DNA of 64,000 nucleotides from Takakia lepidozioides (taxonomy: Eukaryota > Streptophyta > Takakiopsida > Takakiales > Takakiaceae), in NCBI GenBank assembly GCA_030704615.1, contig CM060733.1, positions 66,402,001-66,466,000 of the forward strand, read 5' to 3'. Positions 23,339-33,886 of the stretch are shown here, piece by piece. The translations under genes were made by a program, and so were the position numbers. The first letter of the stretch is position 1. Each line of letters opens with the position of its first letter. The notes under the pieces were generated by a model. It ran no database searches. It was not told the DNA's origin and was given only the letters and a program-made list of their open reading frames with translations.

Positions 23339-23811
23339 CCCCTACCAGAGCTCAACTCGTCACTGCAAGTATGTTCGGGTATCATATTAATATGCACATA
23401 TGTATAGACATTATGGATGCAGGGTTTCATTATGAGCGCCTCTTTATGATCTTCATTTTGCGAGACACTATGGATGCAATTCTGATTCAGTGTATAATTG
23501 TATGGGGGTTGGTATCCTATGAGATGAGCAAGTTTCCTTGTGGTTTTCTTGATTTTTCAAATGGCCATTTGAGTAGTTCAAATGGCCATTTCAATATTGA
23601 ATTTGAATTTGAATACTAGTAACATTTTTATTTTATTTTTTTAATACCATATCTGAGTTCATATTTCTAGTTTATTGACATTCAGATACCATTGCTCATA
23701 TCCAGATTGATTTTCTTAACAAACCACTCTATGCATACCAGATTCATACTTGAAAAAATCAGGGGATGCATTATTGGAAAACTTACCTGGTTAAATCATC
23801 ATAGGAGGTTT
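23339..23811. other. Intergenic AT-rich stretch
   Basis: No gene. The sequence AAATGGCCATTT occurs twice near 23560-23590. Confidence 0.5.
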
Positions 23812-24375
23812 GCTATTTCATGAGCATGAGCGGCATGAGCGGAGTAGTAAGACAATCGGTTTTCATGAGCAGAAATACAAATTTCGAAAATAAAAAACAA
23901 TAAAAAACAATAATTTAATGCAATGTGTCAGGAAAAACAAATTATTTTTCGGCCCCTTGAAGGGAAAATTGCAGTTTTGACAGTTGTGCTCATGATATTT
24001 CGTCTTCCGCTCATACCAATTCCCAGTGACATGTGCAAATATGGCGCCGAATTTCGCGGTAATAGGGTCCATAACCTGAAAAAATGGCGACGTATTTCGC
24101 GGTAATAGGTCTCTTTGGCGAAAAATGGTGCCGAATTCCGCGGCTATAGGTCCCCTCATGACAGGTAATTCGGCGCCATTTTTCCAGTGCATGTTCGGAC
24201 TTAGCCAGTTTTCGGCGCAAAATAGGGAAATTCGGCGCCATTTTTCCAGACACTGTACCAGTGCATGTTGGGACTTAGCCAGTTTTCGGCCCAAAAAAGA
24301 GAAATTCGGCGCCATTTTTCCAGACACGGTACCAGTGCATGTTGGGACTTAGCCAGTTTTCGGCCCAAAAAAGAG
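23812..24375. repeat. Long direct repeat, left copy, with palindromic array
   Basis: Begins GCTATTTCATGAGCATGAGC and recurs at 26362-27190 in the same orientation. The second half is an array of about 74-bp units containing GGACTTAGCCAGTTTTCGG and AAATTCGGCGCCATTTTTCC. These submotifs are shared with the 95-bp arrays of the DGNHR genes. The two copies bracket the reverse-strand ORFs at 24.4-26.3 kb like long terminal repeats. Confidence 0.85.
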
Positions 24376-25403
24376 AAATTGTTTCAGTCTATCCCAACAT
24401 GTGTTTTTTACCCATTGGCTGCAGGTTGCGGCCCAAGATTCACATGGGTCTACATGTAAAATTTCACAGGTTCTATGGAAAGCCAAAGACAATTGTTCAA
24501 CAACGTCTTTCAGCAAAGTACGTTTGAGAGGGATGTGATTCATACCCAGGCTGAATAGTTCTTTCAGCCTTGCGTGTCTAATAATATTCAGGTCCATGGT
24601 ACGTACGTGTTGCGTAGGTGTAGAACCAGATAGATGGAATTTTGTTTTTGTATCCACATCCCGAAAATCATGAAACCTCTTGGCACTGTCACATAGACAA
24701 TCTGGTGAGTGAATCAGGTCTTGCATAAAGCAAAAATCACGGAAAACAGCAGCAGGCTGATAGTATTCAGAGCTGCTTTGTTTATGATATGTCCATCCAA
24801 AAACTATCTCATCGATGAGAATAGCCAAGTCATTTTGTCCAAATTCCAGAAAAGCTTCTTTTATCAATTATCCACTCCATACCACGGTTGGGTACAACAT
24901 ATGAATGAATCCCAAGGGAGCAGGTTTTGCTGCCTGTTTTATGAATTTCCTGCCATGGGCATGAGTTTCAATTTGTCTGCAACCATCCTCAAGAACATAC
25001 AACGCATCTGCACATACAAAGTAGAGGAACATACCAAAAACGAGATTTTTACATATCTGTCCATGATCCAAAATCTCGTTTGCGTATTGGGGAGAACTCG
25101 TCAGTGATACGACGAGTCTTGTAGCAACGAATCGGTCATCACTTGGGGGTTCGGGTGCTAATTCCAGTACCACCATCAACATCGCTAGTACTTCGCAAGC
25201 AACTTGGCTTGGGGGTCAATTGAGAATTCACAAGCTGCTTCCATTATGAAACCCCGGGTCATCTGGAAGGTAATTTGTGCCAGTACAGCAGATCTGGCAG
25301 CCTGCATGATCCACACCAGAAAGCTGTAATACTTGGTTTGCACCGAAGGATAGGCATCATCAGGGAAGAACACAATCAGATTGTTCAGCATATACCATAC
25401 CAT
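24349..25403 (-). pseudogene. Degraded reverse-strand ORFs, possibly Penelope-like
   Basis: Three overlapping frames (25403-25185, 25182-24868, 24867-24349) that look like one gene broken by frameshifts. The last contains FHDFRDVDTKTKF and IIRHARLKELFSLGMNHIP. A 'D..II....L..L...G.N..P' pattern resembles the conserved segment ahead of the RT core in Penelope-like elements. This is a loose resemblance and no RT catalytic motif is visible. The frame runs into the left direct repeat and ends there. Confidence 0.3.
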
Positions 25404-25539
25404 ATGGTCAAACCAAGCAACGCTCCCAATGCAAGAAGAGGGTGCCCCTCCTCGTCCACAGTTACATCTTATGTAGGGACGATGTCAGTTGAAGAGTTGA
25501 CTCTTGTGATTTTTGGATCTGGCCGAACCAGTCGGCAAG

Positions 25540-26328
25540 TCATTTTTTGGTCCTCAAGGTAAGGTTCTCACCTTTGTCACAGAGCTTGTAGTAGAAGGTC
25601 CTTAGTGGCCATGCCACAGCAATAGGTTCCTTTTTTATTCTCTGAAAACCCTCCTTAGCATCCTGTGCACATCTACTGCGTTCAGCAGGAGTTATGTTGC
25701 CCAATTTGACCCACATTTCAATAGAAATGGGTGCCAATAAGTTGATATTAGCATGTGGGTGCCACATCATGTGGTCGTTATTGACAACCTCTAATTCAAC
25801 TACACGGGGAGGCAACCAATGGACAAACTGCAGATTTCCAGGAGTGGCACCTGCTGCCCTTTCTTGTTCCACTTGTGAGATTTCTACTTGTTCACAGAAT
25901 TCTCTCACTGCCTCTTTTTCTTCGTCCGGTAAAATCATGTGCCCAAGGATTGGGTGATTACTTACAGAAGGGATGAAGTCTTTTTCAGATGTGTTTGCAG
26001 ATTTCTGCATGGAGACAGTCAGGTCATCTTCTAGGTTCGTCATTCTAAGAGCTGCCTCAATGGCTGATCCCTTCTTTTCCCATTGTATCAGCTCCTCGGC
26101 ATCATCTTCCAGTACCTCAATCATTTTAGTATTGAATTCCTGGAGCTTCTCCAGGTACCTGCCATTCTTATTTGCCATGATGCCAAGTGCAACCCAATTT
26201 TCCAAAGCCAAGGTTTCAAGTAATAACACGGGGTTTTCATCACCTGAATTTTCCAAGGCCTCAGTATCCATCTTTTGCAATGCAGCATGGAAGTCACTTG
26301 GTGTAACTTGTGCGAGGGTTGCCTGCAC
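25540..26328 (-). CDS. Unidentified 262-codon ORF between direct repeats
   Basis: Opens MQATLAQVTPSDFHAALQK and contains an acidic helix (EVLEDDAEELIQWEKKGS), an ILPDEEKEAVREFCEQVE segment and a Trp-rich end (WHPHANINLLAPISIEMWV). It is probably the N-terminal exon of the gene whose remains continue at 25.4-24.35 kb. I do not recognise the family. It ends inside a splice-like context, so an intron is possible. Confidence 0.45.
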   Translation of the reverse strand: MQATLAQVTPSDFHAALQKMDTEALENSGDENPVLLLETLALENWVALGIMANKNGRYLEKLQEFNTKMIEVLEDDAEELIQWEKKGSAIEAALRMTNLEDDLTVSMQKSANTSEKDFIPSVSNHPILGHMILPDEEKEAVREFCEQVEISQVEQERAAGATPGNLQFVHWLPPRVVELEVVNNDHMMWHPHANINLLAPISIEMWVKLGNITPAERSRCAQDAKEGFQRIKKEPIAVAWPLRTFYYKLCDKGENLTLRTKK

Positions 26329-26361
26329 AGCAGGAATTGGAGGAGGTAGTGGGGACGAGGT

Positions 26362-27190
26362 TAGCTATTTCATGAGCATGAGCGGCATGAGCGGCATGAG
26401 CGGAGTAGTAAGACAATCGGTTTTCATGAGCAGAAGTACAAATTTCGAAAATAAAAAAAAATAAAAAAAAAATAAAAACATTAATTTAATGCAATGTGTC
26501 AGGAAAAACAAATATATAATTCGGCCCCTTGAAGGGAAAATTGCAGTTTTGATAGTTGTGCTCATGATATTTCGTCTTCCGCTCATGCCAATTCCCAGCG
26601 ACATGTGCAAATATGGCGCCGAATTTCGCGGTAATAGGGTCCGTAACCTGAAAAAACGGCGACGTATTTCGCAGTAATAGGTCTCTCTGGCGAAAAATGG
26701 TGCCGAATTCTCTGAAACCGTTGTAAACTCATCTGGATGACCCGTGAAGACTTAGGGAAATTGGTGACGTGACCCCACAGGGGTCGCCGGTTTTCTCTAC
26801 CGGATCGGGGATTGCCGGCACAGGAAGTACAAAATTTATGTTTTTTCGACAGCCCATGTTCTGATTTAATTAACGTCGGACAGCCCTCATGATAGGTAAT
26901 TCGGCGCCATTTTTCCAGTGCATGTTCGGACTTAGCCAGTTTTCGGCGCAAAATAGGGAAATTCGGCGCCATTTTTCCAGACGTTTGTGTACCAGTGCAT
27001 GTTGGGACTTGGCCAGTTTTCGGCCCAAAAAAGAGAAATTCGGCGCCATTTTTTCAAACACGGTACCAGTGCATGTTGGGACTTAGCCAGTTTTCGGCCC
27101 AAAAAAAAGAAATTCGGCGCCATTTTCCCAGACACAGGTACCAGTGCATGTTGGGACTTAGCCAGTTTTCGGCCCCAAAAAGAGAAATTC
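26362..27190. repeat. Long direct repeat, right copy, with palindromic array
   Basis: Same start (GCTATTTCATGAGC) and order as 23812-24375, but with about 175 bp of unrelated sequence at 26711-26885 replacing a short piece, and more array units. Units of about 74 bp carry GGACTTAGCC and GGCGCC motifs. Confidence 0.85.
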
Positions 27191-27361
27191 GGCGCCATTT
27201 TTCCAGAAATGGCCCCACAACTGCTTTTGTTGGATCTCAGTTTGAATGGAATATTGCCTCATTCCAGGAGTTTTGGGGTGCATTTCATTACACTGCAAAA
27301 AAAAATCTGATACAACAAAATGCAATTGAAAATATCCATATGGAGGATTCCCTTTGCCCCA

Positions 27362-27712
27362 TCAATGATTTCTGGAATCCCTAAGGAGGAGTTTGTGCAG
27401 CTTGTTCACGCTCAACGCCGGTGCATGAATAAAGTCATCAATAGTCACGTTCATCCTCAACCTCTTCAGGTAAATGTAATACAGATGCTTGCACGGATAA
27501 TACTTTGAACCCTTCTTTGCTTCCATCAACGAGAAGTCCGTACAATTGCAAGTCGGCTCCACTCCAATCATAATTGTGTATACATCGTCGCGTCCAGCCG
27601 AGCCGGCCGTTGCAATCCGATACACACGCCCAAGGCCGGATGGGGGTATGTCCACGGAGCTCTGAATAGTGCAAGCCATCCCAAGAGCATTGGCAATCCG
27701 AGTCTCATTCAA
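27362..27712 (-). CDS. MULE1 C-terminal SWIM zinc-finger segment
   Basis: Shows the CxCx(n)CxH pattern: TCNCTDF, then YPCKHLYYIYLKRL. SWIM fingers terminate many MULE and FAR1-like proteins and probably contact DNA or protein. The MULE2 counterpart is at 41588-41893. Confidence 0.8.
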   Translation of the reverse strand: MNETRIANALGMACTIQSSVDIPPSGLGRVYRIATAGSAGRDDVYTIMIGVEPTCNCTDFSLMEAKKGSKYYPCKHLYYIYLKRLRMNVTIDDFIHAPALSVNKLHKLLLRDSRNH

Positions 27713-28862
27713 CTTGTTGGAGGGTGTCGTCTCTTCACTCTTTCGAATCGCATTGTGGGATGTGCAGAATTGTCCAATCCGTCTCTACTGGACCGAGCAG
27801 TCTGCAATGGCTGGGTCTGAGGAACCGAAAATGCGTGGGCCGGGATGTCTGTGCGTTGCACCATTCGAAATCCTGCTGCAGATAGAGCATCCGCCTCATT
27901 CTGAGAGAGGCTGCAACCCGGTGCAACAGGCCAGACGCCCGGAGGCTCCGGCATTCCCTGAATCCCGTACTTGGGCTTGCCAAATACACAGGTCATTATG
28001 TCGTGCCTACAGAACCAAAATGTCTGCGTTGTGGCGTGAGCAAATGTGGGAGTCAAAAATCTGCCGCTGAAACAAGGTGCAGGTACAGCATCGTGTGGGT
28101 TCCTCTGAATCATCTCACCACAGCGTGCTCTCGTATCCACCCGGATGGCGCAGCACTTCCCTCGAAATGCCGGCAATGTTCTCGCAATTCTCCACTGTGA
28201 CTCCGACACTCTTGTCTCCACAATGGGAATGTTGTACTGCTTTACTACAGATGGCTCGTTATGTTGCCGGGGCACGCGCCCTGTGCTCAAAGGAGATGGC
28301 GATCTTGAACGTGCAGGACTTGCGGTGCTCGACGAGACCTCCTCGGGCAACATCACGGACCACGAGGGAGCGTGCGAATATTCTTGTCAGCTCGCCATGA
28401 ATCCTCTTCTCCGCCAGGTGCCTCGTCAAGTCTTCGTCTCACTGGACGGGTATGAACATCTCCTTCCAAATGTTGGCCTCTTCGCAGCAATGGCGTGTCC
28501 GAAGGCCCTCTCGCAAGGCCGCCGCCCACTTCCGAGGATTCTTCGATCTAGAGGCAGTCCGCATCAGCATTTCCTGCCTGTCCGGCCCCAAGCCCCACTG
28601 TTTCCCTTTCAAGAACTCGTTGTACTGCATTGCTGCATAATTGACCTCACAATATCCTCCGTTGTGGCAGTGAGGATGTCCACCAGATGCGCCGCAGAGG
28701 AGGCACGCCAGGAAGAGTGCACTGATTCGGCCATGTTTGTCGTGGGCATGTCGGTGTCGGAGTCGAGACACATTTCCTGCACAAGCACATGTTGAGGTTA
28801 CAAGCAAGTTACAAATATGGCCAAGAATAATATTCAACGGGACGCGAATTCGTGCAACTCAC

Positions 28863-30197
28863 CTCCCGCATATAGTCGCCGAACTGGAGGAAATGATAAT
28901 GCCACCATGCTAGCCAACTGACCATTGCTTCCTTGTCTGATTTCCTTACAGCACCTGATGATGTCCACCAAGCCTGTATACATGCAAACTGTGTCTCTGC
29001 ATCATCCAAGGTGGGAGCGCGCTTCCACGCAAGGCACATAGAACGGTGCTCCTCTCTGAAATCTGGCGCCACGAGCCTGGTTGTGTACTGCGAAAGGCTC
29101 TGCAGAAAATGGAACCTACAAGATCTCTCCTTGCCTTCCATGGGAACATTGGGGTCTTGCCCGTACACCCTTCGGATGGCAGCCCAATTTGCTTGTGCGT
29201 TGTCCGCCATGAAACCACGGAAATTGGGAGGGGGCAATCCCGCCTTGGCCATCTGTTCGTTTATTCCCTGCCAAAGAAGCATCTCCGATTGTGTGTCCTC
29301 TCCTTTCATCTCACAAATAGCAATTGTCATTAGCATCCTGCAGTGGGTGTCGTAGACATGTGCACCCATTGTCACCCACTGGTGATTTGTAATTCGCTTG
29401 ATATGGTCGAACATGACCCAACTGTTTGACAAGTCCCCACTTGTCATCCTGTCGACCAGTTCGACGCCGCTGCCAGGTCCACACGTGGACATTTTGAATA
29501 CGAAACAACGATCTGCCTCAGTCCCTTGTCCTGGAAACCTACTTCCATGAATGTAGTCATATCCACATCGTCGCTTCACCTCCAGAATGGAGTGCATATC
29601 CGAGCCACGCCCAATTTTCTGTTTGCATGAGACAATGTGGTTTCGGACATTCGGTGAACATACGTGGGACACCGACTCCAGCAATGCCTCCATTTCCTTC
29701 TCATCGAGAGGAACTCTATCGGAGCTGTCTTCCGACATAATTCTGGCCAATGCCATCTTATGGGCGGCTTGGAGCTGTATCTGTTTGGGTTTGGCACCCG
29801 GTCTCAACTTAACCTCCTCCTGAACGAGCTGCTCTGCTTCGTGGGCAGCCTCCCGCGAGTTCCCCCTCGCCAATTTGTGACAATGGGAACCAACGTGTAT
29901 GCAAGCTCGGGTGAGGTCAGCGAAACGGTGCAACACATAGAACTGCTTGGCATTACAAACAGACATGCAGTGTGGTGGTTCTTTGCAATGCGCACACTTA
30001 AATGTGGAGTTCGGAACCTTCTCCTGAGTTCGAAATGGTTGATGAGTTGTGCTTGTCCAATCGGTCTCGTTCCTGTGACCTCTGGATTTAAAGTGGAAGC
30101 AAGTTGGGGAGAAACACCGCAACGCGCCCCACAAACAACGTAGCGCACCCGCACACCATCGAGCATCTTCATGCTGGTGGTTTTGGTAACGCACCAA
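28863..30197 (-). CDS. MULE1 zinc finger and DDE transposase core
   Basis: Continuous frame of about 445 codons to the donor at 28862. It begins within the Zn-finger-like region (RCFSPTCF, CKEPPHC, RACIHVGSHCH) and continues through the transposase core to WLAWWHYHFLQFGDYM. Nearly every block aligns with MULE2 (FDHCKRVKGW, IMTIAICDMQSED, GFMADSAQANF). Confidence 0.78.
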
Positions 30198-30964
30198 GGA
30201 TGACCGTCATGTTTTCTATCCATATCTGTCAACATTCCGGACGCCCTCGAGTAGTCCGCCCGAGGAGGGAACTCAAAGAAGATATTACCGTCGACGTCGG
30301 CGGGAAGGCATGTAACCGATTTAATTGCGAACTTGCTGTAGTCCAGCCCGGCCAGCTCCGACCGGTGTCCCTCCAGGTGAAGCCCTCGCAGAATTTCAAG
30401 AATAGATCGAACTGCGGTGCTCGTGCTAGGAATATGACTCCCTCCTCCACTGACGTCCATTGAGGACTTGCCTGATCTCCAGGACGACCTCGAAACTTCC
30501 ATGACCTCGTCTGAGTCGGACAGGTTGTGAACAACCCGGTTCTTGCTCGTCTTCATGGATGGGTTCGGCTATGGATTTACTTCGTTGCGGACTTCTCTCT
30601 TTGAGGTAGCCACTCTCTGATTCGCGGATTGTTTCGTGGAAGGCGCCAGGATAGAAGGTGCATTTGGCGGGCAAATGAAGTCCCCAACAGCCCTGTATAT
30701 GACGCTGTCCGATGGTGGAACTCCTCATTCCCTACCATCGCCGAAATCATCGTGGAGCACAACAATACTCTCGACAACAAGGCCGTTTGAGTCCTTCCTT
30801 TCCTCCTCCAAAAAAACTGACCCCAGTTTCAGGTGGTATTGAACGCACAAATATTTCTCCATCACCCGACAGATGTCCCCTCTGCACGGAAATGAAGCTC
30901 TATGCTCGTGAGGAGGGCAGTACACTGTAGCGCTCGGGTTTTCCGCCATGGGAGATGTACACAC

Positions 30965-31189
30965 AAGACTGCCAGGATGGCGTGCGGGGAAGCTCCCTGG
31001 TAGAAGGGGGATGCAGCGATGGGAAGGAATACGGTGCCGATTTGTCCGAGCGACAAAGCCTGATCCAAATACAGGGAGCCAACTATCTCAAAAATCCAGA
31101 GTCAGAGTGTTAATGAACCTTGTCTCCGGAATGCGGCCCCTGGTCTTTGCGCAATAACTGCCAACGGTATGAAGTCAGAAAGTGGGGGG
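30965..31189. other. Boundary between MULE1 and tandem array
   Basis: No gene recognised. It may hold the 5' end of MULE1. Confidence 0.4.
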
Positions 31190-32272
31190 CCGTCCGGATG
31201 ATGTCGGCTGAAGGGGAGAAGCCGGCACCGTGCCGTCACATTACTACCCCCGAATGGAAATTCGGCACCCAATACCCAACAGGGGCCGCACGGATGAAGT
31301 CGTCTGGGGCAGAGATGCCGGCACCTGTCCGACAGAAAACATCCCCCGGATGGAAATTCAGCGCCGAATTTCCATTCGGATCCACCCAAAGGAAGTCCTG
31401 TCGGGGGGTCAGGCCGAAAACTGGCCGACCTAAAAACCTCCGCGGATGGAAAAACGGCGCCGAATTTCCATCCGAGGCCTTTCGGATGCAGTCGGCTCGG
31501 GGGAAAGGCCGCCATCTGGCCCTCACATTACAACCCCCGGACGGAAATTCGGCACCGAATATACAACAGGGGAAGCCCGGATGAAGTCGCCTGGGGCGCA
31601 GAGGCCGGCGCGTGTGCGACAGAGAACATCCCTGGATGGACATTCGGCGCCGAATTTCCATCTGGGCCCCCCAAAGGAAGTCATGTCGGGGGGTCAGGCC
31701 GAAAACTGGCCGGCATAAAAACATCCCCAGATGGAAAAACGGCGCCGAATTTCCATCCGGGGCGGTTCAGATGCAGTCGGGGAGGGGGGAGAGGCTGGCA
31801 CCTGGCCGTCACATTTCAACCCCCGGACGGAAATTCGGCACCGAATATCCAACAGGGGACGCCCGGATGAAGTCGCCTCGGGCGTAGAGGCCGGCACGTG
31901 TTCGACAGAGAGCATCCCCTATATGGAGATTCGGCGCCGAATTTCCATCCGGGCCCCCCCAAAGGAAGTCGTGTCGGGGGGTCAGGCCGAAAAGTGGCCG
32001 ACATAAAAACCTCCCCAGAAGGAAAAACGGCGCCGAATTTCCATCCGGGGCCGTTCCAATGCAGTCAGGGAGGGGGGAGAGGCCGGCACCTGGCCGTCAT
32101 ATTTCAACCCCCGGACGGAAATTCGGCACCGAATATCCAACAGAGCGGCGGAGAGGCCGGCACCTCTCCGACAGATACCATCCCCGGATGGAAATTCGGC
32201 GCCGAATTTCCATCGGGGCCCCCTCAAAGGAAGTCGTAAAAACCTCCCAGAATGGAAAAACGGCGCCGAATT
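31190..32272. repeat. 286-bp tandem repeat with nested palindromes
   Basis: Between three and four units. The landmark CGGAAATTCGGCACC occurs near 31256, 31542, 31828 and 32116, giving a period of about 286 bp. Each unit holds several GGCGCCGAATTTCCATC palindromes plus GTCGGGGGGTCAGGCCGAAAA. The last part grades into the 85-bp array at 32273. The window start lies at the corresponding junction, so the first duplicate probably had this array too. Confidence 0.88.
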
Positions 32273-33160
32273 TCCGTCCGAGGCTGTTCCGATTTGCCTC
32301 TAGCAGTCAAGGATTCCAAGAAAAACGTGTCTACAAGTGCACTTCAGCCACAAAACAACAGTTAGGTTTGTTTTTCTCCGAAAAATCAATCGGACACGCT
32401 CAGAATTACCTGCAGGAAGGTAATTCAGCGCTTCAAAATACCTGGCGAATGGAAATTCGGCGCCGAATATCCATACGCCAGCGATCCGACTTACTTGCTG
32501 GATGGAAATTCGGCGCCGGATTTCCATCCATCCGGGATTCGAGTTACCTGCAGGATGGAAATTCGGCGCCGGATTTCCATCCATCCGGGATTCGAATTAC
32601 CTGCAGGATGGAAATTCGGCGCCGGATTTCCATCCATCCGCCTCCGAATTACCTGCTTGAGGGAAATTTCGCGCGCCGCCCTACCTGCGCGGATGGAAAT
32701 CCGGCGCCGGATTTCCATCCATCCGCCTCTGAATTACCTGCGTGAGGGAAATTTGGCGCGCCGCCCTACCTGCGCGGATGGAAATCCGCCGCCGGATTTC
32801 CATCCATCCGCTTCTGAATTACCTGCGTGAAGGAAATTTGGCGCGCCGCCCTACCTGTGCGGATGGAAATCCGGCGCCGGATTTCCATCCATCCGCCTCC
32901 GAATTACCTGCGTGAGGGAAATTTGGCGCGCCGCCCTACCTGCGCGGATGGAAATCCGGCGCCAGATTTCCATCCATCCGCTTCGGAATTACCTGCGTGA
33001 GGGAAATTTCGCGCGCCGCCCTACCTTGCAGGATGGAAATTCGGCGCTGAATTTCCATCCTGCTGCGCTCCGAATTACCTGCAGGATTGAAATCCGGCGC
33101 TGGATTTCCATCCTGCAGCGCTCCGAATTACCTCTACGTTGGAAATTCCGGGCCGAGTTC
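32273..33160. repeat. 85-bp palindromic tandem array (copy B)
   Basis: GGATGGAAATCC at 32691, 32776, 32861 and 32946 shows an 85-bp period. Units are as in 1-780, with GAAATCCGGCGCCGGATTTC cores; flanking units use the T/A version. It precedes exon 1 of gene copy B. Confidence 0.92.
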
Positions 33161-33324
33161 CGTCGATTTTCATCCGACATGGAGGGCTTCATCCGACATT
33201 TAATTACGCAATTGGGCAATAAATGTCCACTGCCATCCGTTTTCATTCGGGCTGGCGACACATGGCTTCCTGGATACGTACCCTAAATCTGATGCTAATC
33301 TTGGCTTAACATGCTATTCGAGGC

Positions 33325-33540
33325 ATGTACCCCAAAAACGGAGATCTTTTTCCATTTTGGCTGGGACTTATGTCGCCTGAAGGGCGTGGCTCTCCTGAGA
33401 GAGACCTCACATCCAGACCGCGGCGGAAGTTGAAAGCTCTGTACTACGGACGACGGCCAATCTCTCGCATGGCCAAACTGAAGCTCCAACAGGAGATTCC
33501 AGTGTCTTGCTCACTGAAGCCGAGTACTCTCAGGCAAGCC
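33325..33540 (+). CDS. DGNHR-family gene copy B, exon 1
   Basis: Same basic exon as copy A: RPRRKLKALYYGRRP and MAKLKLQQEIPVS. A deletion relative to A removes about 12 bp downstream near 33514. Start and donor are uncertain, as for A. Confidence 0.55.
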
Positions 33541-33886
33541 ACTTCTGCTTTCGCTTTGTTCGATTTCGCTTTTGCTTTCGCTTTTGCTTTGTTGCCTCAC
33601 TTTGTTTTTGCATCTTCATCCTGGCTTCGCTGGATGAGTGAACCTTAGATAGTTGAGTGAACCTTAGATTGTTTGCAATGCGTGTGCAAATCCGGCAGCA
33701 CTGGAGAAGGCTGCTTGTGCATGTCATTCTCAGGCAATGGTTGCATTTGTTTTCATTGTTGTTGCATGGCTCTCCATACTTCCTAAACTTGTTATGTTTT
33801 CATTTTTGTTACACGATTGTTGCTATGGTGGTTGCGCTGCTGGTTTTGGCACCGATGTTGGTTCTCACGATTTTTGGGAATGACAG

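Larger units (their letters stand above)
27362..30964 (-). pseudogene. MULE1: Mutator-like transposase gene, broken
   Basis: Reverse-strand gene paralogous to MULE2. Order from the 5' end: an N-terminal region (30964-30725, with YHLKLGSVFLEEERK); a Zn-finger-like part opening DRKHDGHPWC, then CAHCKEPPHC and H..H residues (30556-29900); the MULE-type DDE transposase core (29500-28863, WVMFDHIKR, MLMTIAICEMKGED, GFMADNAQANW); an intron 28862-28777 (GTGAGT...TGTGCAG); a linker; and a C-terminal SWIM finger. Frameshifts near 30130 and 28635 break the gene. Terminal inverted repeats were not identified. MULE transposases cut and paste DNA in the nucleus (family knowledge). Confidence 0.78.

Noticed and set aside
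24349-24867. Firm call of a Penelope-like reverse transcriptase
   Set aside because: Only a weak motif upstream of where an RT core would be; no catalytic RT or GIY-YIG signature is visible.
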